A DNA stretch of 64,000 nt from Bryobacteraceae bacterium (GTDB lineage: Bacteria; Acidobacteriota; Terriglobia; Bryobacterales; Bryobacteraceae), in NCBI GenBank assembly GCA_025056865.1, contig JANWVO010000052.1:62001-126000 (forward strand), in the 5' to 3' direction. Shown here in pieces: positions 38,398 through 48,479 of the stretch. Under the pieces are notes generated by a model, which saw only the letters and a list, made by a program, of their open reading frames with translations, was not told the DNA's origin and did no database searches. Positions within the stretch are counted from its first letter, which is position 1, and each line of letters opens with the position of its first letter. Both the position numbers and the translations under genes were made by a program.

Positions 38398-39021
38398 TCA
38401 GTCCTCGAACTTCACCGAAAGCGTGTCGACCGGCGCCGGATGGGTCTGTTCGAAGGCGGCGATTTCGGCTTCGTGCTTCAGCAGGAAGCCGAGTTCGTCG
38501 ATGCCCTCCAGCAGACACGTCTTTGCGAAAGAATCGACAGGGAACTCCACCGGCGTGCCGTCGGGCAGGGTGAGCGTCTGCGAAGCGAGATCCACGCGCA
38601 CGGTGGCCAAAGGATCCGTTTCCAGCATCTTCAGCAGGCGCGCATGGATTTCCGGCGGCACGACAATGGGAAGCAATGCGTTTTTCAGCGCATTCCCCTT
38701 GAAAATGTCCGCAAAAGATGTGGAGATGACCGCCCTGAAGCCGAACTGCGTCAGCGCCCACGGCGCGTGCTCGCGCGAGCTGCCGCAGCCGAAATTGTCG
38801 CCGGCCAGAAGCACCTGGGCGCGGTTGCCGGGCGGACGGTTCAGCACGAAGTCCGGCCGCGGGTTGCCATCGGCGTCGTATCGCCAGTCGTAGAAGAGCT
38901 GATCGCCGAGGCCTTCCTTGGAAACCGTCTTCAAGAAGCGCGCCGGAATGATCTGGTCCGTGTCGATGTTGTCCACCGGCAGGACGGCCACCCAGGATTC
39001 GAAAGCAGTGAATTTCTCCAT
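38398..39021 (-). CDS. leuD: 3-isopropylmalate dehydratase small subunit
   Basis: 207 residues, aconitase swivel domain. Start region [45 protein letters not shown] and [18 protein letters not shown] are diagnostic for LeuD. With LeuC it isomerises 2- to 3-isopropylmalate. Start ATG 39021 fits the family N-terminus; longer in-frame starts would run into leuC. It lies 19 bases after leuC, the last gene of the leu unit, and converges with the FG-GAP gene with three bases between stops. Confidence 0.95.
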   Translation of the reverse strand: MEKFTAFESWVAVLPVDNIDTDQIIPARFLKTVSKEGLGDQLFYDWRYDADGNPRPDFVLNRPPGNRAQVLLAGDNFGCGSSREHAPWALTQFGFRAVISTSFADIFKGNALKNALLPIVVPPEIHARLLKMLETDPLATVRVDLASQTLTLPDGTPVEFPVDSFAKTCLLEGIDELGFLLKHEAEIAAFEQTHPAPVDTLSVKFED

Positions 39022-39040
39022 CGCGTGCGGAACCTCCCTG

Positions 39041-40450
39041 TCAGCCGAGCAGCGTGCGCGGATCGGTGACCACGCCGGTGACGGCGCTGGCGGCAGCCGT
39101 GAGCGGGCTGGCGAGGAACGTCCGCCCGCCCTTGCCCTGCCGGCCCTCGAAATTGCGGTTGGACGTGGAAACGGCGTATTCACCGGGAGCGAGCTGATCG
39201 CCGTTCATGGCAATGCACATCGAGCAGCCCGCTTCGCGCCATTCCGCGCCCGCCTCGCGGAAGATGCGGTCGAGTCCCTCGGCTTCGGCCTGCCGCTTGA
39301 TCTGCTGCGAACCCGGCACCACCAGCACGCGGACCCTGGGATTCACCTTGCGGCCCTTCAGCACGCTGGCGGCGGCGCGCAGATCGGTCATGCGCGAGTT
39401 GGTGCAGGAGCCGATGAAGACGACGTCGACCGGATGCCCGGCCAGCGGCTTGCCGGGCTCGAGCCCCATGTAGGCGAGCGCCTTGCGGCGCGTTTCGCGT
39501 TCCACCGGATCGGCGGCTTCGCCGGGGTCGGGCACGGGCGCGCTGATGGGGATGCCCATGCCAGGGTTGGTGCCGTAGGTAATCATCGGCTCGAGCTGGC
39601 TGGCATCGAGCGTCACTTCCCGGTCATAGACGGCCCCTTCGTCGGTGGGCAGCGTCTTCCAGTAAGCCACGGCGCGGTCCCAGGCTGCGCCCTTCGGAGC
39701 GAAGGGGCGTCCGTGGAGGAACTCGAACGTGGTGTCGTCCGGCGCGATCAGGCCGGCGCGCGCGCCGCCTTCGATGGACATGTTGCACACGGTCATGCGC
39801 TCTTCCATCGAAAGCGCGCGGATGGCAGAGCCGGTGTATTCGAACACGCAGCCAGTGCCGCCGCCGACGCCGATCTTCGCAATCAGCGCGAGGATGATGT
39901 CCTTGGCGGTGACGCCCGGCCGCAGGTGGCCGTCGACGCGGACGTTGAAGCTCTTCGAGGGCGATTGCAGCAGGCATTGCGTGGCCAGCACGTGTTCCAC
40001 CTGGCTGGTGCCAATGCCGAAGGCGAGCGCGCCGAAGGCGCCGTGCGTGGCGGTGTGAGAGTCGCCGCAGACGATGGTCATGCCCGGCTGCGTGAGCCCG
40101 TATTCGGGGCCGATCACGTGCACGATGCCCTGGCGCGGGCTGCGGAAGCCGAAGAATGGAATGCCGAACTCGCGGCAGTTCTTCTCAAACTGCTCGACCT
40201 GCGCGCGGGCCACCGGGTCGACGATCGGCAGGTCGCGCGGCGTGGTGGGCGTCGAATGGTCGCAGGTGCCGAAGGTCCTGTCGGGACGGCGGACTTTCAG
40301 CCCGCGGCGGCGCAGCCCGTCGAACGCCTGCGGCGAGGTGACCTCGTGCACGAGGTGCAGGTCGATGTAGAGCAGCGCGGGAGCGCCCGGAGGCTGGCAG
40401 ACGACATGGGAATCCCACAGCTTCTGGATGATGGTGCGTGGCTGGCTCAT
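39041..40450 (-). CDS. leuC: 3-isopropylmalate dehydratase large subunit
   Basis: 469 residues, aconitase family. Fe-S ligands are in [17 protein letters not shown] and [11 protein letters not shown]; other signatures are [39 protein letters not shown] and [12 protein letters not shown]. Catalyses isopropylmalate isomerisation with LeuD. Six bases separate it from the upstream leuB. Confidence 0.96.
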   Translation of the reverse strand: MSQPRTIIQKLWDSHVVCQPPGAPALLYIDLHLVHEVTSPQAFDGLRRRGLKVRRPDRTFGTCDHSTPTTPRDLPIVDPVARAQVEQFEKNCREFGIPFFGFRSPRQGIVHVIGPEYGLTQPGMTIVCGDSHTATHGAFGALAFGIGTSQVEHVLATQCLLQSPSKSFNVRVDGHLRPGVTAKDIILALIAKIGVGGGTGCVFEYTGSAIRALSMEERMTVCNMSIEGGARAGLIAPDDTTFEFLHGRPFAPKGAAWDRAVAYWKTLPTDEGAVYDREVTLDASQLEPMITYGTNPGMGIPISAPVPDPGEAADPVERETRRKALAYMGLEPGKPLAGHPVDVVFIGSCTNSRMTDLRAAASVLKGRKVNPRVRVLVVPGSQQIKRQAEAEGLDRIFREAGAEWREAGCSMCIAMNGDQLAPGEYAVSTSNRNFEGRQGKGGRTFLASPLTAAASAVTGVVTDPRTLLG

Positions 40451-40456
40451 GGCGTT

Positions 40457-41539
<1,083 letters not shown>

Positions 41540-41603
41540 AAGTCAGCAAAGCGCTCCCTGCGCAAACAGACCAGTGTAGCGTGCGGGCCGGGCCGGCGCG
41601 GCT

Positions 41604-42806
41604 TCAGTCGGCGGCCACGCGGTCCGCCTTGACGCGCTCGCCCGCCTTGAGCGTGTGGATCAGCGCCAGAATCTCCTGGTCCGTGACGCCCTTCTTGCGG
41701 TCCGCGATCTCGATGAAGCCCTGATAGACGGCCTCCAGCTCCTCGCGCGAAAGCTGATAGCCGAGATGCTCGCACTTGGCGCGCAGGGCGTGGCGGCCGG
41801 AGTGCTTGCCCAGCACGAGCCGCCCTTCCGGCACGCCCACGGTCTTCGGGTCGATGATCTCGTAGGTCGTCTTCTCCTTCAGGTACCCGTCCTGATGGAT
41901 GCCCGCCTCGTGGGCGAAGGCGTTGGAGCCGACAATCGCCTTGTTGGGCTGCGGGCCAAAGGTGATGAGCTGCGTGAGAAGCTGGCTGGCCGGGAAGATC
42001 TGCTCGGTGACGATGCCCGTTTCGAAGGGGAAGCGGTCCTGCCGGACTTTCATCGTCATCACGACTTCCTCCAGCGCGCAGTTGCCGGCGCGCTCGCCGA
42101 TGCCGTTCACCGTGCATTCAACCTGCCGCGCGCCCGCCAGCACGGCGGCCAGCGAATTCGCCGTGGCCAGGCCGAGATCATTGTGGCAATGCACGCTGAT
42201 GATGGCGCGCCCGTTCACTGCCCGCACCATCCTGCCAATGAGCGCCGCGTGCTCTTCCGGCACCGAGTAGCCGACCGTGTCCGGCAGGTTCACTGTTTTT
42301 GCGCCCGCCTCCACCACGGCGCGAACCACCTGCTCGAGATAATCCGGATCCGTGCGCGTGGCGTCCTCGGCGGAAAACTCGACGTCGTCGGTGTACTGCC
42401 GCGCCAGCTCCACCGCCGCGCACGCCTCTTCGAGCACCTGCTGGCGGGACTTGCGCAGCTTGTATTTCAGATGAATGTCGCTCGTGGCGATGAAGGTGTG
42501 GATGCGCGCCAGCCGCGCCGGCTCCAGCGCGCTGGCAGCCCGCTCGATGTCCAGACGGCAGGCGCGCGCCAGCGCCGCGACCCGCACCCAGGGCAGCTCC
42601 GCGCTGATCAGGCGCACCGCCTGATAGTCGCCCTCGCTGGCGATCGGGAATCCCGCTTCCAGGATGTCCACGCCCAGCTCGGCGAGCTTCTGCGCCATGC
42701 GAAGCTTCTCGGGCACCGTCATCGAGCAGCCTGGGGACTGCTCGCCGTCGCGCAACGTCGTGTCGAAAATGTAGACACGCTCCTTCTGCCGTACTCCGTC
42801 TTCCAT
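41604..42806 (-). CDS. leuA: 2-isopropylmalate synthase without the C-terminal regulatory domain
   Basis: 400 residues. The HMGL-like TIM barrel is intact: [64 protein letters not shown] and [16 protein letters not shown], then the linker [23 protein letters not shown] and [13 protein letters not shown]. It ends soon after [15 protein letters not shown], where full-length LeuA (about 510 residues) continues with a leucine-binding dimer domain. Only 64 bases follow before leuB, so the domain is absent, not frameshifted. It condenses acetyl-CoA with 2-oxoisovalerate; a homologous activity such as citramalate synthase cannot be excluded but leuBCD context supports leuA. Start ATG 42806 or the adjacent GTG 42809; AAGGAG lies 10-13 bases upstream. 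Confidence 0.9.
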   Translation of the reverse strand: MEDGVRQKERVYIFDTTLRDGEQSPGCSMTVPEKLRMAQKLAELGVDILEAGFPIASEGDYQAVRLISAELPWVRVAALARACRLDIERAASALEPARLARIHTFIATSDIHLKYKLRKSRQQVLEEACAAVELARQYTDDVEFSAEDATRTDPDYLEQVVRAVVEAGAKTVNLPDTVGYSVPEEHAALIGRMVRAVNGRAIISVHCHNDLGLATANSLAAVLAGARQVECTVNGIGERAGNCALEEVVMTMKVRQDRFPFETGIVTEQIFPASQLLTQLITFGPQPNKAIVGSNAFAHEAGIHQDGYLKEKTTYEIIDPKTVGVPEGRLVLGKHSGRHALRAKCEHLGYQLSREELEAVYQGFIEIADRKKGVTDQEILALIHTLKAGERVKADRVAAD

Positions 42807-42934
42807 CACTCTGGTCGAGCTCCTTTGAGTGTCAATCGGTTCCCTGCGGCGCCGCCAACCGGTCGGCCTTGCGGTGCCGCCCTTTCTCTCCATTGTCCGG
42901 GAACGGTTGGCATAGATCAAATTTATAATGAAGT

Positions 42935-42948
42935 GGTATTGTATAACC
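42935..42948. promoter_or_regulatory. Candidate LysR-type operator between leuA and the LysR gene
   Basis: The 197-base divergent gap is unusually A+T-rich near 42911-42977. It contains the interrupted palindrome GGTATTGTATAACC and, at 42924-42929, an exact TATAAT. LysR regulators often bind such imperfect palindromes and control the divergent operon; direct evidence is lacking. Confidence 0.3.
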
Positions 42949-43003
42949 AGGTGATATGTGATAAGTATGCTTTATACGCGTCGGCGGAAAGGAGGACTGC
43001 CGC

Positions 43004-43906
43004 TTGGAGTTCTATCTGCTGAAAGTTTTCCACACAGTGGCGAACGAGGGAAGCTTCTCGCGCGCCGCGGAGAAGCTGATGAGGACGCAGCCCGCAGTGT
43101 CACTGGCCTTGCAGAAGCTGGAGGCGCAACTGGGTGAAAAGCTGGTGGACCGTGCCGGGCGGGACCTGATCCTGACCGATGCGGGCCGGATCGTGCTGGA
43201 CTTCTGCCGGCGGTTCGAAAATCTGGAGAACGACATGATGAACGCGCTGGCGGAGCTGCGCGACCGGGCGGCGGGCCGGCTCTCCATCGGGGCGAACGAA
43301 TCGACCGCGCTGTATCTGCTGAAGCACATCGAGGCCTACCGGCGGCTGTATCCGAAAGTGAAAGTGCAGGTGCGGCGGTGCCTGTCCAGCAAGATCCCGG
43401 CGCAGCTCATCGACGGCGATCTGGAAATGGGCGTTATCAGTTACGACCCCGAGGACGACCGGCTGGCCACCAAGGTGATCTATATTGACCACCTCGCGTT
43501 CGTGGTCAGTCCCGAGCACCGCTTCGCGGGCCGCAAGAGCGTCTCTATCAGCGAACTCGGCATGGAGACTTTCGTCGCCCACAACGTGCTGTCGCCCTAC
43601 CGCGAGGTCGTGCTGAAGGCGTTTCAGCGGGCGCGGGTGCCGCTGAATATGGATGTCGAGATGCCGACGGTGGAGACGATCCGGCGGATGGTGCAGCGCA
43701 ACGAAGGCGTGGCATTCCTGCCGAAGATGTGCGTTGAGCAGGAGATCGAGCAGGGGCTGCTGTGCGAGGTGGAAGTGGAGGAGCTGCGCGTGGAACGCAA
43801 GATCCGGCTTGTGTATCCGGCGCGGCGCGCTTTGAGCCACGCGGCGCAGGCGTTCCTGGAGATCGTGGGCGCCTCCGCCCCGCAGGAGACCTCGGCGGTG
43901 CGGTAG
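43004..43906 (+). CDS. LysR-family transcriptional regulator
   Basis: 300 residues. N-terminal winged helix MEFYLLKVFHTVANEGSFSR, then AAEKLMRTQPAVSLALQKLE and ILTDAGRIVLDFC, the LysR signature; residues 90-290 form the periplasmic-binding-protein-like effector domain (GRLSIGANESTALYLL, LAFVVSPEHRFAG). Start is TTG at 43004, with a perfect GGAGG eight bases upstream. It is divergent from leuA, so control of leucine synthesis is the natural guess, with a pathway intermediate as possible effector. It could also regulate the TonB receptor gene 60 bases downstream. Confidence 0.92.
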   Translation: MEFYLLKVFHTVANEGSFSRAAEKLMRTQPAVSLALQKLEAQLGEKLVDRAGRDLILTDAGRIVLDFCRRFENLENDMMNALAELRDRAAGRLSIGANESTALYLLKHIEAYRRLYPKVKVQVRRCLSSKIPAQLIDGDLEMGVISYDPEDDRLATKVIYIDHLAFVVSPEHRFAGRKSVSISELGMETFVAHNVLSPYREVVLKAFQRARVPLNMDVEMPTVETIRRMVQRNEGVAFLPKMCVEQEIEQGLLCEVEVEELRVERKIRLVYPARRALSHAAQAFLEIVGASAPQETSAVR

Positions 43907-43921
43907 GCAACGCGTCTGGTG

Positions 43922-43959
43922 TAAACTGGAATTTAAGAGTTCGCTCTCTTTTAATTCCC
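43922..43959 (+). promoter_or_regulatory. Possible promoter and leader of the TonB receptor gene
   Basis: TAAACT (43922-43927) lies 39 bases before the ATG within GTAAACTGGAATT, almost the same as before hypF. The following leader (43936-43959) matches that of the first NHL gene at 20 of 24 bases. It can fold as AGAG-TTCG-CTCT, a stem capped by a stable UUCG tetraloop, followed by CTTTT. Confidence 0.3.
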
Positions 43960-43966
43960 AGCACGT

Positions 43967-45748
43967 ATGTGGAGAATGCACGCCCCGCCTCTGTTGTCTT
44001 TCCTTGCCTGTCTGACGCTGGCTGCACAGCCGCCGGAGCCGCCGCAGCGCCGCGATGTGATCATCGTGACCGGCACCTGGGAGCCGCTGCCGCTGGAAGA
44101 AGCTGACCGTGCCGTCAACTCGCTGCCGGCGCGCAGCCAGTCGATCCTGTTTGCCAATGTCATGGACCTGCTGCAACTGGACCCGTCGCTGGACTTGCGC
44201 CGCCGCGCGCCTGCGGGCGTCCAGAGCGACCTATCGATCCGCGGAGCAACGTTCGGCCAGACGCTGGTACTGCTGAACGGGCGGCGGATGAACGACCCGC
44301 AGAGCGGCCACCACTCGCTGGACATTCCTCTGCCCTTCGACGCCGTCCAGGCGGTCGAGGTGCTGCGCGGAGCGGGTTCGACCCTCTACGGCTCCGACGC
44401 GCTGGGCGGGGCGGTGAATTTCATTCCGGCGCGACCGGAGGGCTGGCAGGCGCGGCTCCGGATGGCCGGCGGCAGCTTCGGCACGCAGCAGCAGTTCGCC
44501 TCGGTGTCGGGGCTCCTTGGCAGCGTGGCCCAGCACCTGGCCGTCTCGCGCGACTTCTCCACCGGATTCATGCCGAACCGCGATTACCGCCATCTGGCCG
44601 CCAGCTCCCACACGCAGGCGAAAACGCGCCACGGCTCCACTGCCATCGACCTCGGCTACGCGGACAAGCCTTTTGGCGCGCAGAACTTCTACGGCGCCTA
44701 TCCTTCGTGGGAACGGACGAAGACCTGGTTCGCCGGCCTGCATCAGAACTTCAACGAGCGCTGGGAGGCGGCTTTCAGCTACCGGCGCCACTCGGATCTT
44801 TTCTACCTGTTCCGCGACAATCCGCAGCGCTATCAGAACCACCACGTGGCCGATGGCTTTCACGGCTCCCTTCGGCGGCGCGACCCGCTGGGAGGCTCTG
44901 CTACGCTGTTCACCGGCACGGAGGCATTCACCGACCACATCGAGTCTTCCAACCTTGGAGTGCACTCGCGCGCCCGCGGCGCTGCCTATGCGGCGCTGGA
45001 TGTGCGCGCGCTGCGGCGGTTCTCGCTTTCGCTGGGCCTTCGCACCGAAAGCTACCGGGGCGCGTTTGACCAGGTGAGCCCGTCTCTGGCGGGAGGCTGG
45101 TGGGCGAGCGCGAAGCTCAAGCTGCGGGCGTCCGTGAGCCGCGCCTACCGGCTTCCCACGTTCACGGATCTTTACTACCGCGATCCGGTCAACCGCGGCA
45201 ACGCGTCATTGCGTCCCGAAACAGCATGGAATTATGAGACTGGCGCGGAGTTGCGGCCGGCAGAGAGCTGGCGTTTGCAGGGGACGGTTTTTCACCGCCG
45301 GGACCGCGACGGAATCGACTATGCCGGGCCGTCTCCTCTGGGTCCCTGGGAGGCCCGCAACATCACGCGGCTGAATTTCACCGGCGTGGAAGCCTCGGCT
45401 GCGTGGCGGCGGCGGGCGCACGTCGCGGAATGGTCTTACACCGCCATGCGGGCGGTTTCCACGCTTCCGCCGGGGATTTTCACGAAATATGTAATGAATT
45501 ACCCGGTACATTCGGGCGTATTTTCCTGGACGGGCACGGCGGGCAAGTTTACCGCGCGCACGCGGCTCGGCGCGGTGGAGCGGCGGGCGCGCTCGCCCTA
45601 CGCGGTCTGGGATGCCGCCCTCGCGTGGCGCGGGCGCAGGATCTCGCCCTTCCTCCAGGCGACCAACCTGACCGGCACGCGCTACGAGGAGATCCTCGGC
45701 GTGCGGATGCCCGGGCGCGCTTTTCTGGCAGGAATCGAGCTGCATTAG
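43967..45748 (+). CDS. TonB-dependent outer-membrane receptor
   Basis: 593 residues. Signal HAPPLLSFLACLTLAAQ, then a TonB-box-like RRDVIIVTGT and a plug domain (DLSIRGATFGQTLVLLNGRRMNDPQ written in parts: DLSIRGATFG, LVLLNGRRMNDP, VEVLRGAGSTLYGSDALGGAVNF). The rest is a 22-strand-type barrel with late motifs YRLPTFTDLYYRDP, LRPETAWNYETG and the final strand FLAGIELH. It resembles BtuB/siderophore-type receptors; the ligand (cobalamin, siderophore, other) is unknown. It carries no carboxypeptidase-like N-terminal domain, unlike the Oar-like protein downstream. Confidence 0.9.
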   Translation: MWRMHAPPLLSFLACLTLAAQPPEPPQRRDVIIVTGTWEPLPLEEADRAVNSLPARSQSILFANVMDLLQLDPSLDLRRRAPAGVQSDLSIRGATFGQTLVLLNGRRMNDPQSGHHSLDIPLPFDAVQAVEVLRGAGSTLYGSDALGGAVNFIPARPEGWQARLRMAGGSFGTQQQFASVSGLLGSVAQHLAVSRDFSTGFMPNRDYRHLAASSHTQAKTRHGSTAIDLGYADKPFGAQNFYGAYPSWERTKTWFAGLHQNFNERWEAAFSYRRHSDLFYLFRDNPQRYQNHHVADGFHGSLRRRDPLGGSATLFTGTEAFTDHIESSNLGVHSRARGAAYAALDVRALRRFSLSLGLRTESYRGAFDQVSPSLAGGWWASAKLKLRASVSRAYRLPTFTDLYYRDPVNRGNASLRPETAWNYETGAELRPAESWRLQGTVFHRRDRDGIDYAGPSPLGPWEARNITRLNFTGVEASAAWRRRAHVAEWSYTAMRAVSTLPPGIFTKYVMNYPVHSGVFSWTGTAGKFTARTRLGAVERRARSPYAVWDAALAWRGRRISPFLQATNLTGTRYEEILGVRMPGRAFLAGIELH

Positions 45749-45802
45749 CTCCGCGCCAGCCCGATTGACACCGCAGCGTGAATCGGGAAAGATATCACGC
45801 TG

Positions 45803-47182
45803 ATGAGATACTGGGCTTTCCTTCTTCCTGCTTTTGCTCTGGCTCAGGGACCCTACATTGCCGAAGGGCTGCGCGTGGGCGAGGTGACGGACCGCTCCGC
45901 GGCGGTACGGTTCCGGCTCTCCCAGATGCCGGCGCCCAACAAGGGGAAATACCAGCCTCCCCGGTATGAGGGCACGAGGCCGCCTGCCCTGCCGGAGACG
46001 GAAGACCCGTGGCTGCTGCCCGGAGGGGTGCCCGGGCTGGCCGGCAGGGCCCGTCTCTGGGTGGGCACGCGCCCGGACCTGAAGGATGCCAAGCCCGCCG
46101 AGTGGCTCCAGTCGGCGGCGAAGGACGACTTTGTGCTCAAGACGTCCATCCCGGGCCTGCGGGCCGGCCGCACGTACTACGTCGGGGTGGAGATCCACTC
46201 GAAACCGGAGAAAGCGGCTGCGTCTTTCACGACGGCGCCGGAAGCAGGGAGGCGGGCGCCGGTGAAATTCACCGCCGCAAGCTGTTTTTCCTGGCTGGCG
46301 CTGGACCACGACGAAGGGTTTGACATCTTCCCCTCGATGGAGAAATTCGGCCCGAATTTCGCGGTATTTCTCGGAGATAACGTCTATTACGACACCGATC
46401 CGCCCCGCGCCACGACCACGGAAGCGGCCCGCTACCACTGGCAGCGGCTCTGGGCGCTGCCCCGCCCGCTCGCCTTCCTGGCGAAGACGCCCGCCTATTG
46501 GATGAAAGACGACCACGACACGCTCTGCGACGACTGCTGGCCGGGCAGGGATCCCGACTGGATGAAGCCCATGACTTTCGCCGAAGGCCAGCGCATTTTT
46601 CTGGAGCAGACGCCCATCGAGGGCAGGACCTACCGCACGTTCCGCTGGGGCAAGTCGCTCCAGATCTGGCTGCTCGAAGGCCGAGACTACCGTTCGCCGA
46701 ACACGGATCCGGACGGCCCGTCGAAGACGATTCTCGGCGCCGAACAGAAGGCGTGGCTGAAGAAGACGGTGGAAGAGAGCGACGCCGACTGGAAGATCAT
46801 CTTCAGCCCGACGGCCTGGGTGGGCCCGGACCAGCCCGCAAACAACGACAACCACGCGAACGCGGCCTTCTCCACCGAAGGCAAAGAGCTGCGTTCGTGG
46901 GCGGGCAGCAGGAAAAACGTCGTCGTCATCTGCGGCGACCGCCACTGGCAGTACCATTCGGTGGACCCGGAGACCGGCCTGCACGAGTTCTCCACGGGTC
47001 CGGCGGCGGACAGGAGCGCGCTCGGCAGCCCGGGAGAGGACAAGCGGTATCACCGCTTCCATCGCGTGGCAGGCGGCTTCCTCAGCGTTTCGGTGGAGCC
47101 CCTGGCGTCCGGCAGCCGGCTCGTGTTCCGCCACCACGACACCAAGGGAGCGGTTGTATACGAGTTCACGCTGGGAGGCTGA
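45803..47182 (+). CDS. PhoD-like alkaline phosphatase family protein
   Basis: 459 residues with a short signal (MRYWAFLLPAFALAQ). An N-terminal fibronectin-like domain (residues about 20-145) precedes the metallophosphatase: ASCFSWLALDHDEG, VFLGDNVYYDT, YWMKDDHDTLCDD, LEGRDYRSP and VVVICGDRHWQYH carry the conserved Asp, Asn and His metal ligands of PhoD-type enzymes. It probably hydrolyses phosphodiesters or monoesters outside the cytoplasm using Fe/Ca. It follows the TonB receptor by 54 bases and may share its transcript. Confidence 0.88.
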   Translation: MRYWAFLLPAFALAQGPYIAEGLRVGEVTDRSAAVRFRLSQMPAPNKGKYQPPRYEGTRPPALPETEDPWLLPGGVPGLAGRARLWVGTRPDLKDAKPAEWLQSAAKDDFVLKTSIPGLRAGRTYYVGVEIHSKPEKAAASFTTAPEAGRRAPVKFTAASCFSWLALDHDEGFDIFPSMEKFGPNFAVFLGDNVYYDTDPPRATTTEAARYHWQRLWALPRPLAFLAKTPAYWMKDDHDTLCDDCWPGRDPDWMKPMTFAEGQRIFLEQTPIEGRTYRTFRWGKSLQIWLLEGRDYRSPNTDPDGPSKTILGAEQKAWLKKTVEESDADWKIIFSPTAWVGPDQPANNDNHANAAFSTEGKELRSWAGSRKNVVVICGDRHWQYHSVDPETGLHEFSTGPAADRSALGSPGEDKRYHRFHRVAGGFLSVSVEPLASGSRLVFRHHDTKGAVVYEFTLGG

Positions 47183-47212
47183 GGTCGGCCTCCCCGGCCG
47201 CACAGTGCCGCT

Positions 47213-48163
47213 TCACCGAGCGCCTGCGCCTTTTCCGGCGCGCATCCATGCGGCCATGCTCCGCACGCCTTCTTCGTAGGGCGTCTTCCGGATGTTGCCG
47301 AGCGCGGCTTCCAGCGCGCTTCCATCCAGCAGCACCGGCGTCTCGCCCAGGTATTGCAGCTCCACCAGCTCGCGCATCAGCGGGCTGAACAGTCCGCCAA
47401 GGCGGAGCAGCAGGCGACCGGTCGGCAGAACGCGGGCCGGCACGCCCAGCTCGCACGCAGCCAGAGCGGCAAAGCCGCGGCCGCTGATGGCGCCCGGTCC
47501 GGCCAGATTCCAGCGCCTGCCGAAGCAGCCGGGACGCGCTAACAGCTCGACGATGACCTGCGCCGCATCCGCAACGAAAACGAACTCATGGGGAAGATCC
47601 GGATCCCCCAGCCAGCGGGCCGGGCGTCCAGCCATCAACGATTCCAGCATCATGGCGGCGAGGCTGTTGGACGCATACGGCCCGTAGAAATCCGGCAGGT
47701 GCAGCACCAGCGTCTCCAGCGCGCCAGGCTGATGCGCGGCGAGGGCGGCATCCTCCTGCTGCTTGCGGAAGCGGCCCTTTCGGGACTCCGGCTCGCGGGG
47801 GTGGTCTTCGCCGACGCGTGCGGTCCGCGGGCGTCCGTAGGAGTATACGCTGGAGACCACGATCATCCGCTGCACGCCCGCCATGCGCGCAGCTTCCAGC
47901 GCGCTGCGCATCAGCGCCGGATGCTCTTCGAAGCGCGGATAGGGAAGCCCGACGCAGTAGACAGCCTGCGTGACGCCCTCCAGCGCCCGCGCCGCCTGAT
48001 CCGGCCGGGATAGATCCGCCACGCGGATCTCCGCCCTGCCCTCAAAAGTCGCCCGCAGCTTCGCCGCGTCGCGTCCAATGACGACGGGCCTCGCCGCGCG
48101 GCCCTCCAGCTCGTCGGCCACGGCCCGGCCGATGGCGCCAGCAGCGCCAAGAATGCCTGTCAA
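47213..48163 (-). CDS. NAD(P)-binding epimerase/dehydratase-like protein (extended SDR)
   Basis: 316 residues. The N-terminal TGILGAAGAIGRAVADEL is a Gly-rich dinucleotide site, followed by VVIGRDAAKL, AVYCVGLPYP, MIVVSSVYSYG (Ser/Tyr region) and LHLPDFYGPYAS, as in NAD-dependent epimerases or UDP-glucose 4-epimerase-like reductases. The catalytic YxxxK is not obvious: RKGRFRKQQEDA stands where Y-x-x-x-K would be expected, so activity may differ. Start TTG 48163 is supported by AGGAGG five bases upstream. Substrate unknown; about 30 bases separate its stop from the convergent PhoD gene. Confidence 0.75.
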   Translation of the reverse strand: MTGILGAAGAIGRAVADELEGRAARPVVIGRDAAKLRATFEGRAEIRVADLSRPDQAARALEGVTQAVYCVGLPYPRFEEHPALMRSALEAARMAGVQRMIVVSSVYSYGRPRTARVGEDHPREPESRKGRFRKQQEDAALAAHQPGALETLVLHLPDFYGPYASNSLAAMMLESLMAGRPARWLGDPDLPHEFVFVADAAQVIVELLARPGCFGRRWNLAGPGAISGRGFAALAACELGVPARVLPTGRLLLRLGGLFSPLMRELVELQYLGETPVLLDGSALEAALGNIRKTPYEEGVRSMAAWMRAGKGAGAR

Positions 48164-48479
48164 AAGAACCTCCTGTCTGGCAGAAACCGGGGCAAGCCCT
48201 GCCCGCGAGGGGGCCTCCGGCCCATCCCCTGCCCTGGCCCCAAGAAATGCTGATGAGGTCCATCGAAAAATTGTTGGCTGCTTTCCCAGGAACCTGCCCT
48301 ATACTAGCGCAAAAGCGCATCCGAGACCTGCCATTTCCCGGGCAGGCTCCCCGTTTCTTCCAGGCGCGCATCCCGTCTCTGCCGTAAGTTTTTCCATTGC
48401 AGCGTGGCTGCCGGCCCGTCGCCGGTGGAATTCCCATCTGTTTCCAGAGGGGCTCTTGTCACACAGGAGGTGTCTTCCG
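48164..48479. other. Intergenic leader region before the Oar-like receptor gene
   Basis: No gene is supported in these 316 bases; an open frame extends upstream of the receptor start but lacks coding character. It holds the divergent start of the epimerase-like gene, a TATACT word (48300-48305), a hairpin GCGC-AAAA-GCGC (48307-48318) and a Shine-Dalgarno AGGAGG (48465-48470). A leader of about 170 bases is therefore implied. Confidence 0.5.
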
